A stretch of 64,000 nucleotides of DNA from Acinetobacter sp. ANC 4169 (GTDB lineage Bacteria > Pseudomonadota > Gammaproteobacteria > Pseudomonadales > Moraxellaceae). The translations under genes and the position numbers were made by a program. Positions 18,903-27,696 of the stretch are shown piece after piece (positions within the stretch are counted from its first letter, which is position 1; each line of letters opens with the position of its first letter). The notes under the pieces were generated by a model that was not told the DNA's origin, searched no databases, and was given only the letters and a program-made list of their open reading frames with translations. Location of the stretch: assembly GCF_002135355.1 (NCBI RefSeq), contig NZ_NEGE01000009.1:62001-126000 (forward strand), read 5' to 3'.

Positions 18903-20777
18903 CTAAGCCAGATATGGCTGATATTGATCCCGTCCGGCGGCTTTGGCTGCATAAAGCTGGACATCGGCAGCTTTCATCAGTTCATGAATATCGGCATATT
19001 GATGATGGCGATCCATCCAGGCTACACCCATACTTAATGTCACATATTGTTTTTGATCCGGCCGGTTTAAATGTTCAAACTGGCTGTTTCTTACCGCATT
19101 TAAAACCTGTTGCAATACATTTAAAACCACTTCACCCGGCACATTATGCAATACAATGGCAAACTCTTCCCCGCCATAGCGAGCCACATAAGCAGACGGC
19201 GGCAAGGCACTTTGGATAACCTTGACCAAATCCTGCAAAATCACGTCGCCTTTCAAATGCCCATAATAATCATTGTAATTTTTAAAATAATCGACATCCA
19301 ACATGGCAAATGCCAAAGCGCTATTACTTTGACTTTGTGTCAGGGTAAATAATCGCTGAATTTCGGTATTTAATGCACGCCGGTTAAAGGCACCTGTTAA
19401 TGCATCAATTTGAATTTGCCGTTCCAACTGTTCATTAAGCTGATGCAACTGCGAGGTACGTTCCTGTACTTTCTGATCCAGAGATCGGTTCAGCTCAAAT
19501 AAATTATGGTTCAATTGCTGAATATAATGAGTATGCTTGGCATAATTTTTTGCCTGCTGAAACATAATCAGCAATGCATAGAAACTGGTTGAAATAAAAG
19601 TTAAGTTAAAGGACTCGATCAGGTTTAGCGATAATAAAAAGTCATGTAAAAATGTCACGCATAATAAAATCACGGCCCATAAATTAATGCTTGAATATTG
19701 CTCTTTCGATTTCACAGTCAGATAAAAACCGTGAGCAAAATTTAGAATCACAATCGGACTGATGATGGAACTATAAAAAGCAAAGCGCTGAAAAAATTCA
19801 GGTACAGTAAACAAGGTCACGAGCATATCAATGCTCAATATGAGCATTGCCAGACCGTAAACAACCGGATGTAAATAGCGCCGGTTGAGTAAAAACATAT
19901 AACTGATAAAAAATGCAACTGCCAAATATGTAAAGAGATATTCTAGGCGCACTCCCCATAACCAGCTAATATTGGTAAAGGTGGTATAGGCATAAGGTGC
20001 TGAAAATAAATTATGCAAGGCCAAGAATAAGATAAAAATACCGAACACAAATACGCGGATAGTGCCGCGACCAATCGCCTTTTGAAATACGGAAAACATG
20101 AGGGTAAATATACCCACACCCAGTACGGCACCACAGACCAAACCAATACTCATCATCAACTGCTGGAACTGGCGGCTAATGGTGCTGCCTAAGCCAATCC
20201 GCATCGGATTCTCCAGCCCGCCATGCAGATGATTAAAATTGGACGCCTGGATAGCAATTGTAAAATATTCTTTTTCTACCACAAAAAAAGCAATTTTAGG
20301 GGAATTTTCTGTTTGATGGCTGCGTTCATCTTTTCCCACTTTACCCATTCGAAGGAGAAAATCACCATTTAAATACAGCCGGTAAGCACCATATTGATTC
20401 GGAATAAAAATCGCAATACGGCGCCCAACAAATTGCTTGGGTATTTTAAAATGACCAACAAATGTACCGTAGGTTTGATTGGTTCCGGTGATGTCTTTAA
20501 ATGAGGCTGGCAAACTCACCGTGTCAGATTTTAAAACAGAACTGGGCTCAGTAATAAACTGCTCAGGATAATACTGCCATGTTTCTTTTAACGGAATAGA
20601 ACTATTCTCGGTAAACTCAACATCATTCAAGATTTTTTGATGTAAATAATAGGATTCAGGCGCGGCTTCATATAATGCCCAGACCTGTTTTTGTCCCAGA
20701 CCTATGCATAGACATATTGCTAGAAAAAGTTTGAAAAAATGGAACAGTTTCTGAATTTTATACAAAAAGCGAATCAT
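18903..20777 (-). CDS. 7TMR-DISM diguanylate cyclase next to the pga genes
   Basis: 624 residues. After a signal/anchor sequence (about 10-34) comes a periplasmic 7TMR-DISM extracellular domain (about 60-195; PASFKDITGTNQTYGTF, GAYRLYLNGDFLLRMGK), which in this family often binds carbohydrates or small ligands. Seven membrane helices follow (about 207-405), then a coiled-coil linker (LNRSLDQKVQERTSQLHQLNEQL) and a GGDEF domain with GGEEF at 535-539. The I-site position before GGEEF reads PPSA, not RxxD, so classical product inhibition is absent. It is transcribed toward pgaB, 236 bp away, and probably supplies c-di-GMP for PgaC-PgaD. Confidence 0.88.
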   Translation of the reverse strand: MIRFLYKIQKLFHFFKLFLAICLCIGLGQKQVWALYEAAPESYYLHQKILNDVEFTENSSIPLKETWQYYPEQFITEPSSVLKSDTVSLPASFKDITGTNQTYGTFVGHFKIPKQFVGRRIAIFIPNQYGAYRLYLNGDFLLRMGKVGKDERSHQTENSPKIAFFVVEKEYFTIAIQASNFNHLHGGLENPMRIGLGSTISRQFQQLMMSIGLVCGAVLGVGIFTLMFSVFQKAIGRGTIRVFVFGIFILFLALHNLFSAPYAYTTFTNISWLWGVRLEYLFTYLAVAFFISYMFLLNRRYLHPVVYGLAMLILSIDMLVTLFTVPEFFQRFAFYSSIISPIVILNFAHGFYLTVKSKEQYSSINLWAVILLCVTFLHDFLLSLNLIESFNLTFISTSFYALLIMFQQAKNYAKHTHYIQQLNHNLFELNRSLDQKVQERTSQLHQLNEQLERQIQIDALTGAFNRRALNTEIQRLFTLTQSQSNSALAFAMLDVDYFKNYNDYYGHLKGDVILQDLVKVIQSALPPSAYVARYGGEEFAIVLHNVPGEVVLNVLQQVLNAVRNSQFEHLNRPDQKQYVTLSMGVAWMDRHHQYADIHELMKAADVQLYAAKAAGRDQYQPYLA

Positions 20778-20904
20778 CCTTAAATTACGCCTACCCCTTC
20801 TTTAATGTAGCGATAAAAAAATAAAACTCAAATAATTTTTCATATATTTGCAAGATTCATCCTTGTCTCTTGCAGAATATTTTTTAATCAACCATTAATG
20901 CGGA

Positions 20905-21240
20905 TTAATCTCGTGTTTTGACATCAAACAGTTCAATTTCAAAAATAAGATTTGAGTTGGCTGGAATGATCTTGCCCATTTTGCGTTCACCATAAGCCAG
21001 GTGTGCAGGCACCAATAATTTACGTTTACCACCCACTTTCATGCCCATGATGCCCTGATCCCAGCCTTTAATGACACGGCCAGTACCAATCACAGTTTCA
21101 AAGTAGTTACCACGGTCAATAGATGAATCAAACTTGGTACCATCTTCCAGCCAGCCAGTGTAATGGGTAGTAATCAGTGCACCTTTGACAGCTTCTTTAC
21201 CTTCACCGACTTTTAAATCAATAATTTCTAATTCATTCAT
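20905..21240 (-). CDS. FKBP-type peptidyl-prolyl isomerase
   Basis: 111 residues, a single compact FKBP domain with no signal, so cytosolic. Motifs are ITTHYTGWLEDGTKFDSS, ETVIGTGRVIKGWDQGIMGMKVGGKRKLLVPAHLAYG and PANSNLIFEIELFDV, containing the hydrophobic and aromatic residues of the FK506-binding pocket (Y, F, D, V, I, W). It catalyses cis-trans isomerisation of proline bonds. AGGT precedes the ATG. It is a single gene. Confidence 0.93.
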   Translation of the reverse strand: MNELEIIDLKVGEGKEAVKGALITTHYTGWLEDGTKFDSSIDRGNYFETVIGTGRVIKGWDQGIMGMKVGGKRKLLVPAHLAYGERKMGKIIPANSNLIFEIELFDVKTRD

Positions 21241-21327
21241 GGTTATCTACCTAAACTGAGCATCAAATTTTCAATGCTTAGTATAACTGGATTTAGCTGA
21301 ATGCTTTAGGATTTGGCGAATGTATCT

Positions 21328-21951
21328 TTAAAAGCTCAGCTCCTGGATATTGGAATCATTCAATAAATAAGCAGTGAGTTTTTTATGGTTTTCAGCCGAA
21401 CCGATCAAAATCCAGCGCCCGCTAATGCGCTGCTCGGTTTTATGTTGCACACTGCGAACTACTTTCATGTCATAGGTTTTAAACAACTCTTCATATTGAT
21501 CTAAAGTCTGGCGCTGATAAGGACAAATAATTCGATATGTGCGGGCATGGCTCAGGGCTTCTATACCCTCCTGAACATAGATCAAAAAAATCAGCACGAT
21601 TAAAACAATGAAGGTGGCGTACAGGCTTAACAGTTCATAGCCTGCACCAGCCGCCATGCCCAATGCCGCTGTCATCCAGATGGTCGTTGCGGTAGTGATC
21701 CCCGATATCCGGTTTTCGTCTTTAAAGATCACCCCTGCCCCAACAAAGCCCAACCCCGTCAGAATATTGGCTGCAATCCGGTCATGGCTATCTACACCAA
21801 TTTTTAAAGACATAATGGTAAACAAACACGAACTCAGACTGACCATGATCATGGTTCGGAGGCCAGCCGATTTACTTCGATATTCGCGCTCTGCGCCAAT
21901 AATTGCCCCAATGCCCAGGGCAATCAGCAAACGATAGAGATCCGGATGCAT
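21328..21951 (-). CDS. MgtC/SapB family membrane protein
   Basis: 207 residues. Four to five helices fill residues 5-125 with the family signature ALGIGAIIGAEREYRSKSAGLRTMIMVSLSSCLF and ILTGLGFVGAGVIFKDENRISGITTATTIWMTAALGMAAGAG; the C-terminal 75 residues form a soluble ACT-like domain. MgtC homologues are linked to growth at low Mg2+ and to modulation of ATP synthase in pathogens, but most environmental members are uncharacterised. GGGAAA precedes the ATG. It appears monocistronic. Confidence 0.87.
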   Translation of the reverse strand: MHPDLYRLLIALGIGAIIGAEREYRSKSAGLRTMIMVSLSSCLFTIMSLKIGVDSHDRIAANILTGLGFVGAGVIFKDENRISGITTATTIWMTAALGMAAGAGYELLSLYATFIVLIVLIFLIYVQEGIEALSHARTYRIICPYQRQTLDQYEELFKTYDMKVVRSVQHKTEQRISGRWILIGSAENHKKLTAYLLNDSNIQELSF

Positions 21952-22039
21952 ATATTTTCCCTTTATTCATTTTTATTGTTTTCAGGTATACGCAATTTTT
22001 AAATCAGGATGCAAGCCTAGACCTGCAACCTGTATATAT

Positions 22040-22570
22040 TTATTGTAATTGTTCCCATTCCACCACAACCTGGGCATGTTCGCCAATCAAGGTCCATTCA
22101 CCATCCATCACGTTTAACTGCAATTGCATGGTGCGCTCGCATAATTGTGGCAATGCCTCTGTAGTCGCGGTAGAAAGTTTCCACACTTCTACATTGCTTA
22201 AGGTTTTTAATTTGCTGTTGCGCTTATACCATTCATCTACAGCTGCCCCGTAAGTGACTACAGCCACTTGCTTACAACGCGCACTGGCTTTTTTCACCTT
22301 ATCTTCATCTGGACTGCCCACTTCAATCCACTTGATCAGCTGACCAGTCAGGTCTTTTTGCCACAAAGCCGGTTCAGCAGTTTCAAACAGATCTTTGGTA
22401 AACTCCAGGGCTTCATCTGCAAAACGGGCATAGGCCAAAATACGTACCATCAAGCGTTCAATGGTTTCCGATGGATGTAGCGCCATCGTAAGTTGATAAT
22501 CACCGTACTGATGATCATCCATATTGGCAATATTTAAATCTGCCTTATAAATCGTAGCTTTAAGCGCCAT
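22040..22570 (-). CDS. yaeQ: YaeQ family protein
   Basis: 176 residues from the ATG at 22570 (MALKATIYKADLNIANMD, the standard YaeQ start); the frame continues ten codons upstream. Conserved features include YQLTMALHPSETIERLMVRILAYARFA, LWQKDLTGQLIKWIEVGSPDEDKVKKAS and the ending HAQVVVEWEQLQ. The fold is related to PD-(D/E)XK nucleases; a transcription anti-termination-like effect (RfaH complementation) was reported for E. coli YaeQ, but the biochemical role is unsettled. Its start lies 63 bp after the stop of the COG0523 GTPase, same strand, and the two may be cotranscribed. Confidence 0.9.
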   Translation of the reverse strand: MALKATIYKADLNIANMDDHQYGDYQLTMALHPSETIERLMVRILAYARFADEALEFTKDLFETAEPALWQKDLTGQLIKWIEVGSPDEDKVKKASARCKQVAVVTYGAAVDEWYKRNSKLKTLSNVEVWKLSTATTEALPQLCERTMQLQLNVMDGEWTLIGEHAQVVVEWEQLQ

Positions 22571-22632
22571 AAAAGTGTCCTCAAATTTGGCGCCTAGCAT
22601 ATAAGATTTGGATGTATTTTGCTGAAAAGTTT

Positions 22633-23643
22633 TTAATCCAGATCTGGATGAATCTGGCCTTGCAATAATTGATCTTCAAAATATTGCCAATCGCGCTGAT
22701 CTCGCACAATGATTTCAATGCGGTTATCAATGCCTTCTTCCGCAGACTGATAATTAAACTGTTCCGGATTAAAATTAAAACTTTTCCAGCCCTGATTGGT
22801 ATTAAAAATTGCTTTAATCCGCAGCCAATCTTGCTGTTCACAAAGCAAATCCAATAAGGCATAAAAATCGAATTGCCAGCGTTTGGGAAGTTTCCAGCCA
22901 GCCACGCTATAGCCTTGTGTGGTCTCGACATAGTGATAAGGTAACTGTTTAATTTCCGGTAGTGGCTGTCCAGCTGAAAATGTCTTTTGAATTTTCAGTA
23001 AGGGCTGAATTTTGCGTTCCGTCCCGACATAAGGCAGATCAATTTGCTGAAGTGAAATCTGCTCCTGCCCGCTCATCAGCCAGATTTGCTGATAAGCCTG
23101 ATATTCGCTTTTAAGTGCGTCTAAAGCCTGATCATCTGCAAAATTCATAGTGTCAGCATGAGAAACCACAATAATATTTGCTGCTTTTAACTGATCTGCA
23201 TACAGATTTTGCTGTGTCCAATCACTATCATGCAAACGCGAGCCATCAATCACGGTTATTAATGCCTGCATGGCGATACTCTGCTGCCAATGTGGTTCAG
23301 TCAGTTGTTCCAGTAGTTGTGCAGGATGCCCCAGCCCTGTCGGTTCGATAAATAACCGGTCCGGTTTGCTTTCTGACAATAATCGCGACAAGGCAATCTG
23401 CATTGGCAACTGGCTGCTACAGCACAGACAGCCACCCAGTAATTCCTTAACTTCATAACCTTGCGTTTGCGGCAACAACTGCTGATCAACCCCAATTTGT
23501 CCAAACTCGTTCATTAATACTGCCCATACTTCATTTTCTGGCTTTTGACTGAGCAAATGCTTGAGCAAGGTGGTTTTCCCAGCACCTAAAAATCCGGAGA
23601 TAATATGCGTAGGCACAGCTTGAGTTGGAGAAATCAGTTTCAA
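22633..23643 (-). CDS. COG0523 (CobW/ZigA-like) GTPase metallochaperone
   Basis: 336 residues with a TTG start at 23643 preceded by a weak GCGAG. The Walker A motif is GFLGAGKTT (about 17-25), the metal-binding CxCC motif is GGCLCC (about 70-75), and FIEPTGLGHP is the Walker B/switch region. The guanine-specificity loop reads SHAD instead of NKxD, as in several members of this family. The C-terminal CobW_C domain is present. Such proteins deliver zinc or other metals at GTP cost; A. baumannii ZigA is one. No Zur-type palindrome was seen upstream, so zinc control is not supported here. Confidence 0.87.
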   Translation of the reverse strand: MKLISPTQAVPTHIISGFLGAGKTTLLKHLLSQKPENEVWAVLMNEFGQIGVDQQLLPQTQGYEVKELLGGCLCCSSQLPMQIALSRLLSESKPDRLFIEPTGLGHPAQLLEQLTEPHWQQSIAMQALITVIDGSRLHDSDWTQQNLYADQLKAANIIVVSHADTMNFADDQALDALKSEYQAYQQIWLMSGQEQISLQQIDLPYVGTERKIQPLLKIQKTFSAGQPLPEIKQLPYHYVETTQGYSVAGWKLPKRWQFDFYALLDLLCEQQDWLRIKAIFNTNQGWKSFNFNPEQFNYQSAEEGIDNRIEIIVRDQRDWQYFEDQLLQGQIHPDLD

Positions 23644-24221
23644 AATTTACTCGCTTTTGAGGGAGAGACTAAAATGAATGGCTACAAAGGTGCACTGCCC
23701 TCTCAAGCCATCGGCAGCTAGCTCCACTTTAATTTTTTCCATGCGGGATCGCAACGAATTCAACAGGATTTAACGCTTCGCCTGGCCTTTTTATCGCTTA
23801 TTCTTTTGTTGATAGACATGCTTAGCAACCTTGCTTGTGAGCTAACTATGGGGAAGAGCAACTTCAAGCGTGAGTTGTTAAACTTTTGCGCAAATTCTGA
23901 AAGATTTTTTTACATTTAATCGCAAGTAAGCTATCTGCAAAAATGCGGTTGTTGCCCTGTTTTGTATATCACAAGTAAAAAACAGCCTGTTGATAAGCCT
24001 CAATAGAAATATCTTCATACATTTTTTGTGCAATTTTTTAATTATTATTTACAGTAAATGCACAGTAAAAACTTGCTTGTATTTTTCCTGTTAATCGATC
24101 TGTTTCACTTTGTTGCTTTGATTGCTCCCCCGCTCAAGGCTCTTTAGCATGAGCCCTGTCCATATTTATGTGATGATGAATATGGATCTAATAACTTTTA
24201 AAGAATAACAGGATGCTTAAA
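23644..24221. other. 578-bp intergenic region with no complete gene
   Basis: Divergent promoter region between the COG0523 gene and the small secreted protein. On the minus strand (about 23729-23797) a short frame ends GEALNPVEFVAIPHGKN, possibly a gene remnant I cannot place. A GC-rich stretch (about 24127-24160) can fold on itself around GGCTC...GAGCC. Nothing else was recognised. Confidence 0.4.
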
Positions 24222-24443
24222 ATGAAATTAACTCAACTATTACTTGCTTCTACTTTTAGCTTTGCTGCTGCAACCACGTTTGCTGCTAGTGCTGATAAAC
24301 ACCCCCAAGAAGAAAAAGTGATTGTTTCTACTCAAGAACAACCGGAAACGGCTACCCCTGAAAGTGCTGCAACCAAGCCTACATCAGCTCAACCCGCGTC
24401 AGAAGTTGCTGTAGAAGAAGCACCGACTAAACCTGCGCAATAA
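24222..24443 (+). CDS. Small secreted Ala/Pro/Glu-rich protein
   Basis: 73 residues from the ATG at 24222 (alternative ATG three codons earlier at 24213). Residues 1-21 form a Sec signal peptide (MKLTQLLLASTFSFAAATTF) with AXA cleavage around AFA/AS. The mature part of about 50 residues is low-complexity, rich in Ala, Pro, Thr and Glu (EEKVIVSTQEQPETATPES), and probably disordered in the periplasm. No domain is identifiable. It has its own terminator, so it is a real transcription unit. The function is unknown. Confidence 0.6.
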   Translation: MKLTQLLLASTFSFAAATTFAASADKHPQEEKVIVSTQEQPETATPESAATKPTSAQPASEVAVEEAPTKPAQ

Positions 24444-24509
24444 CATTCAAACTCGATCTCTAAATTATTACCCCCACCTTGTCCATACAAGTGAATGCTT
24501 TAGAGTTCA

Positions 24510-24545
24510 AAGCTGAATTATGCTCATAATTCAGCTTTTTTTATT
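24510..24545 (+). terminator. Terminator after the small secreted protein
   Basis: Long AT-rich stem AAGCTGAATTATG / CATAATTCAGCTT followed by seven T. The rest of 24546-24765 is AT-rich promoter-like DNA without a gene. Confidence 0.85.
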
Positions 24546-24765
24546 TCTCAAAAGTCTTGCTCAATGATAGAAAAAAATGATCATCAATCTGTAAAACCCT
24601 ATAGTTAAATATAAATATAATTATTAATTTTCAATATTTTAATAAATTATTTCTTGTAAAGCTGTTTTCTTTTTATTCAACATCTCTACTATGGCATAGC
24701 TTGTTTAGACCCTCAAATTCACCGTTAATACAGTTAAATGTGAATTGATTGAATGGACATTCGCT

Positions 24766-26373
24766 ATGAGCAACAAAACAAATTACACCACTGAAGTGGC
24801 AATCTTGGGTGCAGGCCCTGTAGGTTTGACGATTGCGAACTATTTAAGTAAACAAGGCGTTCAAGTCACTATTATTGAGCAACTGGATAGTTTGATTGAC
24901 TACCCACGTGCTATTGGTATTGATGATGAGTCTTTACGTACCATTCAATCACTGGGTCTGGTCAATCAGGTCTTGCCGCATACCACACCGAACCACGCAA
25001 TGCGCTTCCTGACCCCTAAAGGTCGCTGTTTCGCAGACATTCAACCGCTGACCCGTGAATTTGGTTTCTCGCGTCGTAACGCATTTATTCAGCCTCAAGT
25101 AGATAATGTGTTACTACAAGGTTTAAAACAATACGAAAAAACTGAAGTGCTTTTTTCACGTCAGCTTAATGAGTTTAGCCAAGATGCCAATGGCGTAACG
25201 CTTAAGATTCAAGACAAAAACCAGAAAGAAGAAACTGTTCAAGCAAAATACTTAATTGCCTGTGATGGTGGTAACTCGATTGTACGTCGTACCTTGAATA
25301 TTGGTTTTGATGGTAAAACCGCAGCGAATCAATGGATCGTGATCGACATTGAAAATGATCCTCTAGCGACTCCACACATTTACCTGTGCTGTGACCCTGT
25401 GCGTCCCTATGTTTCTGCTGCACTTCCGCATGGTATCCGCCGTTTCGAATTTATGGTGATGCCGGGTGAAACTCAGGAAGAACTGAGCAAACCGCAAAAC
25501 ATCGCCAAATTACTGTCTAAAGTACTGCCGAATGCTGAAAATATCGAAGTGATTCGTCAGCGTGTTTATACCCACAACGCACGTATTGCCGATAAATTCC
25601 GTGTAGACCGCATTTTACTTGCCGGTGATGCCGCACATATTATGCCGGTATGGCAAGGTCAGGGTTATAACAGCGGTATGCGTGATGCCTTTAACCTGGC
25701 CTGGAAAATGGCCTTGGTTGTTCAGGGTAAGGCTACTCCAGATCTGCTGGATTCTTACCAGATTGAACGTAAAGACCATGCCAAAGCTATGATTGACCTT
25801 TCTGTGATGGCAGGCCACGTGCTTGCGCCACCGAAAAAATGGCAAGGTTTCGTGCGTGACGGTATTGCCTATGCGTTGAATTACATCAAGCCGATTAAAC
25901 AGTATTTGCTTGAAATGCGTTTTAAACCGATGCCGAAATATAACGATGGTGCCTTGCTTGCAGATGGTAAAAAAGAATCTCCTATCGGCAAGATGTTTAT
26001 TCAGCCGCATGTAAAACTTGAGTCGGGTGAAAAAGTTTTACTGGATGATGTGATCGGTAATGACTTTGCCATTATTGCCTGGGGAGTCGATCCTCAATGG
26101 GGCATCAGCGAGAGCACCATGCAGGTATGGCAAAAATTAGGCGTCAAATTCATTCAGGTGATTCCTGAAGTTCAGTTTGGCAATGAAAACCGTAAGCAAT
26201 TTGACGGCGTGATTACCATCGGTGATATTGGTACCGATATTCGCAGCTGGTTTGGTAAAACATCTGACTCTGTTGTTATTTTACGTCCTGACCGTTTTGT
26301 GGCAGCCCTAGCCATTCCACAAACTTTAGACCACGTGAGCCAACAATTGTTTAAAAAGCTACACGTAAAATAA
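24766..26373 (+). CDS. mhpA: FAD-dependent aromatic hydroxylase, MhpA type
   Basis: 535 residues from the ATG at 24766; a TTG seven codons upstream also opens the frame. The dinucleotide-binding motif GAGPVGL lies near the start, the DG motif in [10 protein letters not shown], and the GD motif in [32 protein letters not shown]. The [14 protein letters not shown] segment is characteristic of 3-(3-hydroxyphenyl)propionate hydroxylases, which use NADH and O2 to form a catechol. No ring-cleavage or other mhp genes are adjacent, so the enzyme may act on another phenol. The family call is strong; the exact substrate is an inference. Confidence 0.78.
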   Translation: MSNKTNYTTEVAILGAGPVGLTIANYLSKQGVQVTIIEQLDSLIDYPRAIGIDDESLRTIQSLGLVNQVLPHTTPNHAMRFLTPKGRCFADIQPLTREFGFSRRNAFIQPQVDNVLLQGLKQYEKTEVLFSRQLNEFSQDANGVTLKIQDKNQKEETVQAKYLIACDGGNSIVRRTLNIGFDGKTAANQWIVIDIENDPLATPHIYLCCDPVRPYVSAALPHGIRRFEFMVMPGETQEELSKPQNIAKLLSKVLPNAENIEVIRQRVYTHNARIADKFRVDRILLAGDAAHIMPVWQGQGYNSGMRDAFNLAWKMALVVQGKATPDLLDSYQIERKDHAKAMIDLSVMAGHVLAPPKKWQGFVRDGIAYALNYIKPIKQYLLEMRFKPMPKYNDGALLADGKKESPIGKMFIQPHVKLESGEKVLLDDVIGNDFAIIAWGVDPQWGISESTMQVWQKLGVKFIQVIPEVQFGNENRKQFDGVITIGDIGTDIRSWFGKTSDSVVILRPDRFVAALAIPQTLDHVSQQLFKKLHVK

Positions 26374-26416
26374 TGCCGATATAACAATACATTCACTGAA
26401 TCTTATTCAGAGGCCT

Positions 26417-26444
26417 GACCACGCGAAAGCGTGGTCTTTTTTTA
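26417..26444 (+). terminator. Terminator after mhpA
   Basis: Perfect 8-bp GC-rich stem GACCACGC-GAAA-GCGTGGTC with a stable GAAA tetraloop, then a T tract. Confidence 0.92.
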
Positions 26445-26489
26445 TCTAAATTCTTTGCGGAACTAGACAAAATTAGTCACAGAATCAAT

Positions 26490-26768
26490 TTAACCGCTAA
26501 GGTCTTTCAATTTTTGGGCAACAAGATGAGTATGCTGCCTATCAACAGTGCTTAAACCCATATGCTCTGACTCAGCCCAAACTAAATACTCGAATATATC
26601 TAGTAATGGTTTTTTGTCTATCAGCATTTTATACAATGGCGCAACATAGCTATCATATTCATCAAATGCTTCTGGAAAATCTTGCACACCAATAGGATCC
26701 CATTCATTTAAAAGAATTACTGAAATCCTTTTGTATAAGGATTCAATAAGCTTTATATTTTCTTCCAT
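26490..26768 (-). CDS. Immunity-like small acidic protein behind a toxin-tail fragment
   Basis: 92 residues from the ATG at 26768, which has AAAGGAAA at ideal distance; the frame opens 11 codons upstream without a site. It is acidic and helical, with NEWDPIGVQDFPEAFDEYDSYVAPLYKML, a WDPIGV...DEYDxY pattern seen in small DUF1871-like or immunity-type proteins (tentative). Just upstream, with 29 bp between, is the end of a polymorphic-toxin-like C-terminus (26798-26915). The arrangement toxin tail then small acidic gene is that of a contact-dependent inhibition or Rhs immunity gene. The function is inferred from context. Confidence 0.6.
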   Translation of the reverse strand: MEENIKLIESLYKRISVILLNEWDPIGVQDFPEAFDEYDSYVAPLYKMLIDKKPLLDIFEYLVWAESEHMGLSTVDRQHTHLVAQKLKDLSG

Positions 26769-26797
26769 TACAGATTTCCTTTCATAGTTATTACGAC

Positions 26798-26915
26798 TCA
26801 ACCTGTTTTGGAATCTACGATAACTCGAACATTATTCACAGGATCACAATCTCCTTTCATCCCAGATCTAGTTGAATGAGAATAGGTGTTCAAATAGTTT
26901 TTTGATTTTGCATAA
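26798..26915 (-). pseudogene. Remnant of a polymorphic/CDI-type toxin C-terminus
   Basis: A minus-strand frame without a start reads KNYLNTYSHSTRSGMKGD and then CDPVNNVRVIVDSKTG before a TGA at 26798-26800. The ending NNVRVxVDxKTG is a recurring feature at the C-terminus of filamentous-haemagglutinin and Rhs-associated toxin domains. Only about 40 codons are recognisable; further upstream the frame reads poly-Phe-rich nonsense and then runs into the glutathione transferase gene. It is followed by the immunity-like gene, so it looks like the scar of a displaced orphan toxin module. Confidence 0.55.
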
Positions 26916-26934
26916 ATGAAAGAACAAAAAAATA

Positions 26935-27552
26935 TTAAGTATTTATTTTCTGAAACCATGGCACATCTTTCATGGAATCACGCTGTGCCAGCAATTGAAT
27001 AAAGGGCTTGAACTCATCAAGATAAGGCAATATTTTGAACGATATGGCAAAAACCAGCCAGTAACCAAAAAATAAATCTGCTGCTGAAATTTTCTCGCCC
27101 AGCAAATATGGATTCGCTTCTTTGATACCATTTTTTAGAAATGCAAATACGCTCTCTTCATTACCAAAACTCAGACTGCTTCTTTTTGCTTCAATCTGCT
27201 CATTGGAAATATGCAAGCCTTTCATATCCATATATTCAGTCAATGGGCCATGACAGAAGAACATCCATTTTAAATAGGCACCACGCTTGGGATCATCCAG
27301 TGCCGGAGCTAATCCCTTTTCCATGTATTTGTCCGCCAGATAAGCAAATACGGCTGCCACTTCCGACACCACAACGCCCTGATCGACCAGACACGGTACT
27401 TTCCCCATCGGATTAATGCTCAGATATTCAGCTTGATGCATCTGTTCATACGGCACTTGAATCTGTTCAATCTGGTCTTCTATACCCAGCTCTTTCAGTA
27501 AAGGCAGCAGGGTCATGCCACGTGATTGCGCATTGTTATACAGCTTGATCAT
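26935..27552 (-). CDS. Glutathione S-transferase family protein
   Basis: 205 residues. The N-terminal thioredoxin-like domain (1-80) has MIKLYNNAQSRGMTLLPLLKELG with a Ser at the position usual for beta/theta-like catalysis, the cis-Pro segment GKVPCLVDQGVVVSEVAAVFAYLADKY (glutathione-binding V-P and E-S-like motif), then an all-helical C-terminal domain (GEKISAADLFFGYWL, the N-capping S/D box). It conjugates or reduces substrates with glutathione; the substrate is unknown. It appears to be a single gene. Confidence 0.85.
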   Translation of the reverse strand: MIKLYNNAQSRGMTLLPLLKELGIEDQIEQIQVPYEQMHQAEYLSINPMGKVPCLVDQGVVVSEVAAVFAYLADKYMEKGLAPALDDPKRGAYLKWMFFCHGPLTEYMDMKGLHISNEQIEAKRSSLSFGNEESVFAFLKNGIKEANPYLLGEKISAADLFFGYWLVFAISFKILPYLDEFKPFIQLLAQRDSMKDVPWFQKINT

Positions 27553-27696
27553 TGTTGTTCGGCCTATATTTTTGTTTTAGGTTTCGAGTATAGATCAATT
27601 TAATTAAGCGAGGGATAATTGTTATGTGACAGCATGGCCATGCGCAGCGATGCTTCTCATTTAAAAAAAGCATCGTGCACTGTAAAAAATGTATTA

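Noticed and set aside
18721..20777. Cyclase gene misread as a diverged pgaA
   Set aside because: It has a 7TMR-DISM/GGDEF architecture and no TPR or beta-barrel porin features.
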